From: Dysgonomonas gadei ATCC BAA-286
GTDB taxonomy: Bacteria; Bacteroidota; Bacteroidia; Bacteroidales; Dysgonomonadaceae
Assembly: GCF_000213555.1 (NCBI RefSeq)
Contig: NZ_GL891980.1
Span: 310,001 to 374,000, forward strand
Reading direction: 5' to 3'
Length of the DNA: 64,000 nucleotides
Shown here: piece by piece, positions 43,885 to 52,321 of the stretch
Layout: each line of letters starts with the position of its first letter
Numbering within the stretch: position 1 is the stretch's first letter
Made by a program: the position numbers and the translations under genes
Notes under the pieces: model-generated
Seen by the model: only the letters and a program-made list of their open reading frames with translations
Databases searched by the model: none
What the model was told of the DNA's origin: nothing

Positions 43885-45678
43885 TTAAAGTCCTGTTATC
43901 CCCATTTTTTTCATCAGGAAACTTGCGTTCATATTCTGAGCCACCCCTTCTCTTATCTTGTATGTAAAAGATAATTGCTCATCCTTTATATCAGCCTCAA
44001 ATCGGTAATTCTTTATCACATCGGGGAATTCTTGTTCCAGATTACCCAATACGAGATCGTGTGTGGCAATTATACCGTTACCATCGAGCGAAACCAACTG
44101 TTTCATCAGGGCAATAGAACCTTTTTGTTTATCTTCCGAGTTGGTTCCTTTCAGTATTTCATCCAGAATAATAAACAGTTGCTCTCCTGATTGTAAGCGA
44201 TCGATAATCATTTTCAACCGTTTAAGCTCTGCAAAGAAATAAGACTCGTTATCTGTCAACGAATCGGAAGTCCGCAAATTTGTAACCAATTTATAAGGAT
44301 AAAACCTTAGCGATGTCGCACATACAGGCGCGCCTGCACAAGCCAGAATTAAATTTATACCGACTGTACGCAGGTAAGTACTTTTGCCGGCCATATTCGC
44401 CCCCGTCACTACCAGAAAATAAGGATGACGGCTTATTGTCACATCGTTACGCACACAAACACATCTGTTAAGCATCGGATGGCCTAAATCTTTACCCTCC
44501 AGCATAAAAGTATCCGCAACTTCCGGATATGTGTAACCAGGGTTATTATAGGCAAAGATTCCGAGAGAAACAAGGCTGTCGAATTTAGCTAATACCTTAA
44601 ACCAACTGATAATATTATCTTTATGTAAAGTTATCCATTTTTCTATCTTTATAGAATAGATAACATTCCAGAAAAAGAAAGGATTCAGGAAAAGGAGTCC
44701 CAGAATATTCGATGACTGGTCAAGGTTATTGCTATACGATTTCAGTTGATGTATAGCGAGAGAAGCCGATTCTCCGCTGCTTATCTTGTTTTGGATGTTA
44801 ATCAGTAACGTAGATTCAAACTTTTCATTCTCTATTATTTTAAATAGTTTGGAATATGTCCCCAGTGTTTCGATTTTTTTTTCAAACAAACTTTTCTTTA
44901 GGTTAATATCTTTTAATGGAGCAAGACTCAGCAGGAAAAAGATTGTCCAGACCAGACCTAATACTGCATATGGAAGCAGACCGGCAATACACAGAATAAG
45001 AACCGTAACGGATACAACAGGAGCGATATATATAAAATACCGCCAGAAGCTCTTGGATAACAACTTTGTCTGCATAAACTGCTGCGAAAAGAAATGAATA
45101 TTCAAATCCTCAGCTCCGGTCATTTGCCCTATTGCCCTGAAGTGGTCGAGTAATTCGGTTTTTCCCCTCAACTCTTTTAATGCTTCCTGTTGAGCTACAA
45201 TATCTTCTTTCTTTTCGAAAGGGTAAAGCAGTGTATCTGCCAGCCTGTCTTTTCCAAAAGATGTCACAGTCCTGTTTATTGATTGGAAGAATGAATGATT
45301 TCCAAACAAGTCCATATCTACACTGTAACTATGGTTTGCATCTGCTTTTTCAGGAGCGCCATCGAATGCAGAAAAGTCATAATCGATCCCTTTCAGTTCG
45401 TTCTCTGTATTTAGAATAAGTAATTCGCAATATTTTTTTTGAAGAAATAACCGGTTATGATATTTCATAAAAAAGAGATAAATCACTACGGACATACCTA
45501 TTGCAACCAGCACAACAGGTGTATCGCTCCAGAAGATATAACTTATGGCAATACAAGCCAATACGATAACCAACCGTATTGTCCCTACCTGAAATATAAC
45601 CCTCTTTAGTCGGGATAACGTTGCTTTCTCTTTATCGATACGACTTTTATACGAATTCTTTACTTCTTCCAATGTCAT
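43885..45678 (-). CDS. Membrane-anchored MutS-like ATPase
   Basis: A 597-residue protein with the MutS ATPase domain at its C-terminus and hydrophobic helices instead of mismatch-recognition domains. Two helix pairs are seen at about 33-50/53-72 and 214-232/235-253. The middle resembles the MutS lever/core region. Walker A is TGANMAGKSTYLR (from about 425), Walker B LFIILDEILKGTNS, and the dimer-contact region follows with GIIATHDL. There is no N-terminal mismatch-binding Phe-x-Glu motif, so classical mismatch repair is unlikely. Such proteins are annotated as MutS-related in Bacteroidetes, without a known role. recO follows upstream on the same strand. Confidence 0.88.
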   Translation of the reverse strand: MTLEEVKNSYKSRIDKEKATLSRLKRVIFQVGTIRLVIVLACIAISYIFWSDTPVVLVAIGMSVVIYLFFMKYHNRLFLQKKYCELLILNTENELKGIDYDFSAFDGAPEKADANHSYSVDMDLFGNHSFFQSINRTVTSFGKDRLADTLLYPFEKKEDIVAQQEALKELRGKTELLDHFRAIGQMTGAEDLNIHFFSQQFMQTKLLSKSFWRYFIYIAPVVSVTVLILCIAGLLPYAVLGLVWTIFFLLSLAPLKDINLKKSLFEKKIETLGTYSKLFKIIENEKFESTLLINIQNKISSGESASLAIHQLKSYSNNLDQSSNILGLLFLNPFFFWNVIYSIKIEKWITLHKDNIISWFKVLAKFDSLVSLGIFAYNNPGYTYPEVADTFMLEGKDLGHPMLNRCVCVRNDVTISRHPYFLVVTGANMAGKSTYLRTVGINLILACAGAPVCATSLRFYPYKLVTNLRTSDSLTDNESYFFAELKRLKMIIDRLQSGEQLFIILDEILKGTNSEDKQKGSIALMKQLVSLDGNGIIATHDLVLGNLEQEFPDVIKNYRFEADIKDEQLSFTYKIREGVAQNMNASFLMKKMGITGL

Positions 45679-45743
45679 AGATGTTAGTTATATATTACAA
45701 GTTACGAATATATGAAATTCCATTTTGAAATTTAGAAACCCTA

Positions 45744-46466
45744 TCAAAACAATTCATGCAATACATCCAACGACTTCAAACCCGGAAAATCGTAAAGATG
45801 CAAGCGATAGTACTCCAGCACCTTATTTATTATATTTATTCTGTCTTGGCGCGAAAAGACAAAATGATGCATATTTTCATATGAGATACGAGCTAATAAC
45901 GAAAGTGATCTGCTATCTGTCCTGTTCAGGAAATGTTTATGTAGAGGCTGATAGAGCACAAATTCTCCGTTCATCATATCAAACATGCTATTCTCCCTGT
46001 ATTCTTCCAAATTAGGGTAAAAGCCTAAAAAATGGCTGAGCTTAAGCATGAATACCAAATGAAAGTTAGAAATGCTCTTATCTGTCATTTCCAAAATCTG
46101 TACCGATTGTTCCAGAAAGCTAAATAGTATACGGCTATCATTTGTATCCTTCAATACGCGGGTGAGAAATTCGGAAAGGAAAAAAGCCATTGATGTCTTG
46201 CTCAAATCTCCTGATATATCGTATAAATACATATCGGCGCGGGCCTCACGTATTCGTTGTATATCACGTGAAGCCTGGTGCTCTACTTCCATATCGAGGA
46301 TAGCAAGCGGCGAAAATAAAGATTTGGGAACTTTCGAACTCTTACCTCTGGCTTTCGACACCATATAAGTTACCCGCCCGAATGATTCTGTGAAAACCTG
46401 GGCAAGAACATATTTATCGTTATAGTTAATGGTATTAAGTACCAAACCCCTTGTTTTATAAAGCAC
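45744..46466 (-). CDS. recO: DNA repair protein RecO
   Basis: A 240-residue RecO that loads RecA on SSB-coated DNA in the RecFOR pathway. The N-terminal OB fold is recognisable by KTRGLVLNTINYNDKYVLAQVFT and RVTYMVSKARGK. The helical C-terminal part is of Bacteroidetes type and lacks the zinc-binding Cys cluster of some other RecO proteins. Divergent from the HAD gene. Confidence 0.9.
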   Translation of the reverse strand: MLYKTRGLVLNTINYNDKYVLAQVFTESFGRVTYMVSKARGKSSKVPKSLFSPLAILDMEVEHQASRDIQRIREARADMYLYDISGDLSKTSMAFFLSEFLTRVLKDTNDSRILFSFLEQSVQILEMTDKSISNFHLVFMLKLSHFLGFYPNLEEYRENSMFDMMNGEFVLYQPLHKHFLNRTDSRSLSLLARISYENMHHFVFSRQDRINIINKVLEYYRLHLYDFPGLKSLDVLHELF

Positions 46467-46581
46467 TTCATTATAAATTTATATTAACAAAAATACAAAT
46501 ACAAAATTGAAAATAATGGCTCTTAAAGAATAAATAACTAACTTCGTACTATTATAGCACAAAATGTAATTTAAGAATTTT

Positions 46582-47214
46582 ATGAGCAAAGACATTAAGA
46601 ACATCCTGTTCGACTTTGGTGGTGTGATAGTAGGCCTGCACAAACAAACCGCATTAGATCGTTTCACAGCACTGGGATTTCCTAATATTAACGAATATCT
46701 GGGAGAATTTCGTCAAAAAGGGATTTTTCTCGAATACGAAGAAGGTAAGATAAACCGTGAAGATTTTGTTACCGAATTTCGCAAATTGTCAAATAATCCG
46801 GATGTCACCGCGGAACAGATAGACCATGCGTGGTTAGGTTTTTTGGTCGATATACCTGAATATAAATATCAGTTGCTCAAAGACCTCCGTAAAAGATATA
46901 AAGTTTATTTACTTAGTAATACCAATCCTTCAGTAATGGGATGGGCCATGACACATGAATTTTCTCCGGAAGGTTTACCTATCAACGCCTTTTTTGACAA
47001 GTGCTATTTATCTTATGAGATAGGACATGCCAAACCTGACCGGGAAATTTTTGATTTCATTATAGCCGATTCTAAAATGGATCCGGCCGAAACCCTGTTC
47101 TTCGATGACGGAAAGGCAAACGTAGAAATTGGTGAAAAACTGGGATTCCGGACTTATCTGACCGATCAGGATGAAGATCTGCGAAAAGTATTTACAGATA
47201 GGGGATTACTATAA
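46582..47214 (+). CDS. HAD-superfamily phosphatase (YihX-like)
   Basis: A 210-residue HAD hydrolase with motif I DFGGVIVGL (nucleophile Asp near residue 10), motif II LLSNTNP, motif III Lys in GHAKPDREIF and motif IV FFDDGKANVE. Closest in layout to YihX/epoxide-hydrolase-type HAD phosphatases acting on sugar phosphates such as glucose-1-phosphate. It precedes ribF by 13 bases. Confidence 0.9.
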   Translation: MSKDIKNILFDFGGVIVGLHKQTALDRFTALGFPNINEYLGEFRQKGIFLEYEEGKINREDFVTEFRKLSNNPDVTAEQIDHAWLGFLVDIPEYKYQLLKDLRKRYKVYLLSNTNPSVMGWAMTHEFSPEGLPINAFFDKCYLSYEIGHAKPDREIFDFIIADSKMDPAETLFFDDGKANVEIGEKLGFRTYLTDQDEDLRKVFTDRGLL

Positions 47215-47227
47215 AGAGTAGCCATAT

Positions 47228-48169
47228 ATGTTGCTTATAGACAAAGATCATAAACTTCAACATGCGCCACTAGTAGCTACAATAGGCTTTTTCGATGGCG
47301 TGCACACCGGGCATCGCTTCCTGATAGACCAGGTAAAAGAGGAGGCGGCCAAGCGTGGACTACCTTCTGCCGTTATCACATTCCCGGTACATCCGCGAAA
47401 GGTTTTGCAAAAAGACTACCAACCGGCATTGCTTTGCGGATTTGATGAAAAAACAGAACGTCTGGCTACTACCGGAGTCGATTATTGTGTATGCCTCGAT
47501 TTTACAACGGAGATTTCCCAGCTATCAGCCAGAGAGTTTATGAAAGACATACTAAAAGATAAACTTTCGGTAAACACTTTAGTTATCGGATACGATCACC
47601 GCTTCGGACATAACAGGGAAGATGGTTTTGCCGACTATAAACGCTATGGTAGTGAAATCGGGATCAATGTTATCGAAGCCCGGGAACTTCCCGGAGAAGA
47701 ACATGTAAGTTCATCGCGTATCCGCAAATTACTCGCCGAAGGATATATCCGTAAGGCAGCTAAATTGCTCTCATATAATTATACTATCTCGGGAAAGATA
47801 GTGGAAGGTTTCAAAGTGGGACGGACAATCGGCTTTCCTACAGCAAACATCCAGGTATGGGAAACGTATAAAGTAATCCCGGCGTTTGGGGTATATGCAG
47901 TATATGTGCATGTAGAGGGACAAAGATACGATGGCATGCTATATATAGGCAAGCGCCCTACCCTCCACAATGGAGATAATATCAGCATAGAGGTGAATCT
48001 GTTCAACTTCGACGGAGACCTATACAATAAGAATTTAACAGCCGAATTTATTGATTTTGTACGTCCTGACGAGAAGTTCATCGACATCGATACGTTAAAG
48101 AAACAGATCGGGAATGATAAAGACACGGTAATCAGCGTTATTGAAAATTACAAAAGGTTCAATACCTGA
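47228..48169 (+). CDS. ribF: Bifunctional riboflavin kinase / FAD synthetase
   Basis: A 313-residue enzyme converting riboflavin to FMN and then FAD. The N-terminal FAD-synthetase half shows TIGFFDGVHTGHRFL (HxGH-type site) and SSSRIRKLL. The C-terminal kinase half shows KVGRTIGFPTANI and GVYAVYVHV. Length is typical. It may supply flavins to flavoproteins of the window (NuoF, ApbE, RnfC), although it is not linked to them by operon. Confidence 0.95.
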   Translation: MLLIDKDHKLQHAPLVATIGFFDGVHTGHRFLIDQVKEEAAKRGLPSAVITFPVHPRKVLQKDYQPALLCGFDEKTERLATTGVDYCVCLDFTTEISQLSAREFMKDILKDKLSVNTLVIGYDHRFGHNREDGFADYKRYGSEIGINVIEARELPGEEHVSSSRIRKLLAEGYIRKAAKLLSYNYTISGKIVEGFKVGRTIGFPTANIQVWETYKVIPAFGVYAVYVHVEGQRYDGMLYIGKRPTLHNGDNISIEVNLFNFDGDLYNKNLTAEFIDFVRPDEKFIDIDTLKKQIGNDKDTVISVIENYKRFNT

Positions 48170-48423
48170 CATTTTCAGTCATAATCATACAATAAAATAT
48201 AAAAAAGCAAGGCGCAACAAAAAAATAATTGGTTAAAATGCTAAATAACTGATTTTTATTTTTACATTTGCTATCGCATAAGAGTTCTTAAGTGTAGTTT
48301 AAATTTTTCTTTTCAAGTCATTTCCCTTCTTTGGTAACCTTTCTTGTCTAGTTTCTTTTAGCTTTCCTATTTATTTACATCTTCTGCATAGAGTATTTAT
48401 TATTTAATTTTTATTTTTTTACA
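48170..48423 (+). promoter_or_regulatory. Promoter and long leader of the RNA-binding protein gene
   Basis: A TACATTTG -7 element at 48263-48270 implies transcription starting near 48278, giving a 5' leader of about 145 bases before the start codon. The leader is pyrimidine-rich (many TTTC, CTTT words) and contains no ORF. Long leaders are usual for cold-shock-type RNA-binding genes, but no specific thermosensor is identified. Confidence 0.5.
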
Positions 48424-48747
48424 ATGAACATTTTTATCGCAGGGTTGAGCTACAGCATCAACGACAATGATTTGAAGGATCTATTCAGTGAATACGGAGA
48501 AATCACTTCAGCAAAAGTTATTATGGACAAAGCTACTGGCCGTTCTAAAGGTTACGGTTTTGTTGAATTAGCTGATAATGCAGCTGGCCAAAAAGCTATT
48601 GAAGAACTGAATGGTGCTGAATATGACGGAAGAACTATTTCCGTTTCTGAAGCTCGTCCTCGCACAGAAGGTGACCGTCCTCGCAGAAGCTATGACAACA
48701 ACAGAGGTGGTGGCAATAATGGTGGATACAGAAGACGTGAATATTAA
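48424..48747 (+). CDS. RRM-domain RNA-binding protein
   Basis: A 107-residue protein: one RNA-recognition motif (residues 2-78) with RNP2 IFIAGLSY and RNP1 KGYGFVEL, then a short Arg/Gly/Asn-rich tail (DNNRGGGNNGGYRRREY) that aids RNA binding. This domain plan is common to the abundant Bacteroidetes Rbp proteins, which influence mRNA stability and polysaccharide gene expression. It is monocistronic, ending in a strong hairpin. Its coding sequence is richer in G and C than its flanks. Confidence 0.95.
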   Translation: MNIFIAGLSYSINDNDLKDLFSEYGEITSAKVIMDKATGRSKGYGFVELADNAAGQKAIEELNGAEYDGRTISVSEARPRTEGDRPRRSYDNNRGGGNNGGYRRREY

Positions 48748-48770
48748 TATTCACAGATAAAATACATGAG

Positions 48771-48798
48771 GAGCCATACTGTATAGTATGGCTCTTTT
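48771..48798 (+). terminator. Intrinsic terminator after the RRM gene
   Basis: A perfect 10-bp stem GAGCCATACT / AGTATGGCTC with a GTAT loop, followed by TTTT. Confidence 0.9.
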
Positions 48799-48960
48799 GT
48801 TTTCTTAATATCAACTATTGCCCTCCTTTTCTACAACATACGTACAAATCCTACCCATATCTTTCCCAAATGCTCTCTATTGAAAAACCAGCCGACCGAA
48901 GTAGGCCGGAGGGTATTTCTCTTTCGGCTTTTAGGGCAAACAACATTTATTTTCTTGAAA

Positions 48961-49142
48961 AAGTTTATCTATATGTATAAGCTGTTAGCCGTTAGCTAAT
49001 AGCTGTTAGCTCTTTGATGTATTGATTGGCCCCTCCATTGACTACACTTCGTTCCGTCGAACGTTGTTTCTCTCTAAGGGGCAGGGCTACAGGGAGAGTA
49101 AAAAGTAACAGGTAGAAAAAGTGTTACCTTTGTTACTTTTTA
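48961..49142 (+). repeat. Composite dispersed repeat, copy A
   Basis: Order: AAGTTTATCTATAT, GTTAGC words, a 44-base core (49029-49072, starts GCCCCTCCATTGACTACAC), and a GTTACCTTTGTTAC tail. The reverse complement of 59631-59796 follows the same order, and the 44-base core matches at 43 of 44 positions. Confidence 0.8.
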
Positions 49143-49185
49143 ACAAGTAAAGCGAATCAGTAGTTGAGATTTAATGTTCAATTAT

Positions 49186-49632
49186 TTTGAGCTCCACTTC
49201 GTTGAGCTCAAACGTTCATTTTGGCATTGCCCAAAACGAACCAAAAGGCTAGCGCTTCGTTCCTCGGCGACCCAAAACCGTTTTGCCGTCTGAATCAAAC
49301 ACACGGGCTATCGCCCCGTTTGATTCTACGCCGCCTGCAACGGATTGGGTACCCCGCCTGCGTCACTAATGCGCAAGGGCTGACGCACGTGGGGCTAAAG
49401 CCTGAAAAGACACAGTCTTGTCGCCGCATCGCGATAACGGCCTCATTCCGCAGGCGGGGTACCCAATCCGTAAAGCGGAGGTGTAGGGCAAAATAGGGTA
49501 GCTGCTATACACGGCTGATAATCCAACTAAAAATGACTCCGTATTATTTTGCCCCACCGAAGCTGCGGTTTTGGGTCGCCGGAGGGATGTAGCCTTGATT
49601 TTTTGTTTCGTTTTGCATCAAGGCAAAATGAA
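49186..49632. repeat. Nested inverted-repeat element
   Basis: Three nested inverted repeats share one centre near 49405-49424. Inner arms 49341-49362 and 49449-49470 pair perfectly over 22 bases. Middle arms 49265-49280 and 49566-49581 (core ACCCAAAACCG) pair perfectly over 16. Outer arms 49215-49240 and 49607-49632 pair at both 9-base ends (TTCATTTTG / CAAAATGAA and CAAAACGAA / TTCGTTTTG) with an unpaired centre. A small hairpin (TTTGAGCTC / GAGCTCAAA, 49186-49212) precedes it and another (GAATCAAAC / GTTTGATTC, about 49292-49326) lies in the left arm. The element is more GC-rich than its surroundings. It could be a non-autonomous mobile element or a structured RNA. Confidence 0.75.
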
Positions 49633-49779
49633 AAACAAGCCGGATGGCGCGTTAGAAAAAATAGAACGTTTTAAGTAGCGAGAGCAGAAGCTAAATTTAT
49701 TTTGCTTATGCCGAGTCACGAAAAACGACTAATGGAATTGAACAATTTTATACTACAATAGTTACTTTAACTACTGATT

Positions 49780-49915
49780 GGCATAAGTAGTAAGTTTTAA
49801 GTATTAAGCTGAAAGTTATACGAGATACAAGTTGTTAACTAATGACTGGTTACCGTAAAGTCACTTATGTGATAGCTTAAGCTAACGGCTAATAGCTATC
49901 AGCTAAAAGCCGAAA
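49780..49915. repeat. Dispersed short-repeat tract
   Basis: AAGTTTTAAGTATTAAGC, GTTGTTAACTAATGACTGG and GCTAACGGCTAATAGC words in succession, as in the nuo and lpxB gaps. Confidence 0.55.
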
Positions 49916-50314
49916 ATATGTCAGAAGTGTCAGGTTTTAACATTATACAGTTAATTAATATAACAAAAACGAGAAATAATTAACCTTGCCAATTTTCAGG
50001 TTTCATCTATCCGACATCAAAAATCTATTTTCAGATAAAATTTTTCAATATAAGATATGGAAATATCTTTTCAAATTTATCTATACATATGAAATGCATC
50101 CATGAGAGATCCGGTAAAAAAGTGTCACTTTTGTAAAGTTTTTACATAAAAAGAGTAAATAATTTTATATAATAAAAAACAACAGAAAGAAATTCTATTA
50201 TTCCGGCTTCAAAAGCGTATAAAATGTCAGAAATATGCTTTACGACATACTTTCAGCAAATTAATATTAATAAACATTTTTATACATTTACTCTAATTTA
50301 ATTAACCTAATATT

Positions 50315-52303
50315 ATGAAAAAGATTGCCCTCTTTATTCTATTTATTTTTGCATTTATGAATAGTTACAATTGCTATTCACAATCAAAGTATGGTAATGC
50401 CACAGTTGAAGAATTGTCGATGACTTCATATCCTCAGGATACAACTGCCGCCGCTGTTATGTTACTGAAAAAGGGGGATACCCGCTTCGTCTATAACAAC
50501 CTATATGGTTTTCAGTTTGAATACACACTTCAGGTAAAGATCAAAATACTTAAAACCGAAGGCCTTGAGTGGTGTGACCAGGAGATCTCATATTATCAGG
50601 CGAGCAGTTCCTCAAAAGAAGATATCAGAGGGCTATCCGGAACAACTTACAATCTGGAAGGCGGAAAAGTAGTGAAGACAAAATTATCAAAGGACTTTAT
50701 TTTTGAAGAAGATACCGATAATAAATGGAAAGTACGGAAATTTACGATGCCTGCCGCAAAAGTAGGATCTGTTATCGAATATAAATACACAATCGTATCC
50801 GATTTCTTCTACGATCTCCGCGATTTCAATTTTCAATCATCTATACCGATTCTCTACACCTCATTCGATGTCACGTTGCCTGAATACTTCCGGTATCATC
50901 TAAACACCCAGGGATACATTGCATTAGCACCAAAGAAAGAGCCTGTAAATGAGACATTCCACATTCAATACAAAGATGAAAACGGGCGTTCGCAAGGGAC
51001 CCAGGTACGATGTTCTGCCGATCGTTATACCTTTGTGGGGACTGATGTTCCGGCCATAAAGAACGAATCCTATTTATGGACAATAAACGATTATATATCA
51101 AAAGTTTCTTTTGAACTCCAAAGCATACAAATGCCATACTCCACAGTAAAAAACTATTCTTCGTCGTGGAGTAATATCGATAAAGAAATTATGGAATCCA
51201 GTATGTTTGGAGGAAATCTGAAGAAAGCAGACCTATTCAAAGACGAAATAACTAAAGGGAATGTAAGTGTCGACAGAGCAAAAGAAATACAGGATATGGT
51301 CAAATACAAAGTGAAGTGGAACGACCAGAATGCTTTCTATCCCAAAAACCTGAAAGATGCCCTAAAAAACGGTATTGGCACAAGCGCAGAAGTAAACTTC
51401 CTGTTAATAAACGCACTCCAGGCGGGAGGATTCGATGCATTCCCCGTAATATTGAGTACCAGAAGTAATGGGCGTATGCCGATATCGCATCCGAGTATAT
51501 CCGCATTCAATTATGTAATTACAGGTATCAAAATAGACACTACGATGTACTTTACCGACGCAGCAGCCAAATACGGAGACTGGAACTTGCTTCCCGAAAA
51601 ATGCATGGTACCACAGGCACGCATCCTGAGGGCAGATTATTCCAATTGGGTAGACCTTACCGGGGTTTCGAACGGTTCTGTATTGAAAACAATAAATTTA
51701 ACGATTAATGACTCTAAACTTATCGGCAAATCAACTGATACACGTAAGGGCAACGCGGCATACAATACCAAGGTCAGCTACTACAACCATAAAGATCAAA
51801 ATGACTATATAGAATCGATAAGCAAGAGACTTTCTTGTGAAATAGACAGTTTTTCGATATCAAATCTGGATAATACAAGCGAGGCCTTAAGGATGAACTA
51901 TATACAATCCTCAGATATCGATATGGCTGATGAATATATATATATCACCCCACTTACGGACAAACCATATTCCGAAAACCCATTTAAGAAAGAAACTCGT
52001 GAATATCCTATCGAATTCGACTACCTGATCAATTTTGTACAAATAATAGATTTTATTGTACCGGAAGGATATACTGTAGAAGAGTTACCCAAAGGCGAAA
52101 GGATGGTACTCAACGATAATGATATGAGCCTCACCTACCGGGTTGTTCAATCAGGTAACCAGGTCCGTCTTCATTACCAGTACCAATTGAAGAAGATACA
52201 ATTCTTACCTGCCGAATATGAAAATTTACGTGATTTCTTCTCTAAATTAATCGCTAAGAATTCAGAACAGATTGTACTCAAAAAGACATTAAGTGCGGAA
52301 TAA
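50315..52303 (+). CDS. Exported DUF3857 protein with degenerate transglutaminase-like domain
   Basis: A 662-residue exported protein of the DUF3857 family. A signal peptide (MKKIALFILFIFAFMNSYNC YS region, first 22 residues) is followed by the DUF3857 beta-rich domain (about 50-230, with KVGSVIEYKY) and a transglutaminase-like region (about 300-430). At the place of the catalytic GDC-K motif it reads GIGTSAEVN, with Ser357 for Cys, and the His position reads FNYVI. The Asp of YFTDAA is kept. It is therefore probably non-enzymatic. A second, intact-looking paralogue begins 18 bases downstream, so the two likely form a functional pair. Role unknown, presumably cell-surface or periplasmic. Confidence 0.85.
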   Translation: MKKIALFILFIFAFMNSYNCYSQSKYGNATVEELSMTSYPQDTTAAAVMLLKKGDTRFVYNNLYGFQFEYTLQVKIKILKTEGLEWCDQEISYYQASSSSKEDIRGLSGTTYNLEGGKVVKTKLSKDFIFEEDTDNKWKVRKFTMPAAKVGSVIEYKYTIVSDFFYDLRDFNFQSSIPILYTSFDVTLPEYFRYHLNTQGYIALAPKKEPVNETFHIQYKDENGRSQGTQVRCSADRYTFVGTDVPAIKNESYLWTINDYISKVSFELQSIQMPYSTVKNYSSSWSNIDKEIMESSMFGGNLKKADLFKDEITKGNVSVDRAKEIQDMVKYKVKWNDQNAFYPKNLKDALKNGIGTSAEVNFLLINALQAGGFDAFPVILSTRSNGRMPISHPSISAFNYVITGIKIDTTMYFTDAAAKYGDWNLLPEKCMVPQARILRADYSNWVDLTGVSNGSVLKTINLTINDSKLIGKSTDTRKGNAAYNTKVSYYNHKDQNDYIESISKRLSCEIDSFSISNLDNTSEALRMNYIQSSDIDMADEYIYITPLTDKPYSENPFKKETREYPIEFDYLINFVQIIDFIVPEGYTVEELPKGERMVLNDNDMSLTYRVVQSGNQVRLHYQYQLKKIQFLPAEYENLRDFFSKLIAKNSEQIVLKKTLSAE

Positions 52304-52321
52304 ATCAGAACCGGAACTATT

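Larger units (their letters stand above)
48799..50314. other. 1.5-kb gene-free, repeat-rich intergenic region
   Basis: Between the RRM gene and the DUF3857 pair. It holds a composite dispersed repeat (48961-49142), a nested inverted-repeat element (49186-49632) and a short-repeat tract (49780-49915). The rest is AT-rich. ORFs of 63-91 codons here run through the inverted repeats on both strands and are not supported as genes. Confidence 0.7.

Noticed and set aside
49221..49557. Overlapping ORFs of 91 codons (plus) and 63 codons (minus)
   Set aside because: They run through the nested inverted repeats, share no recognisable motif, and are explained by the higher GC content of the element.
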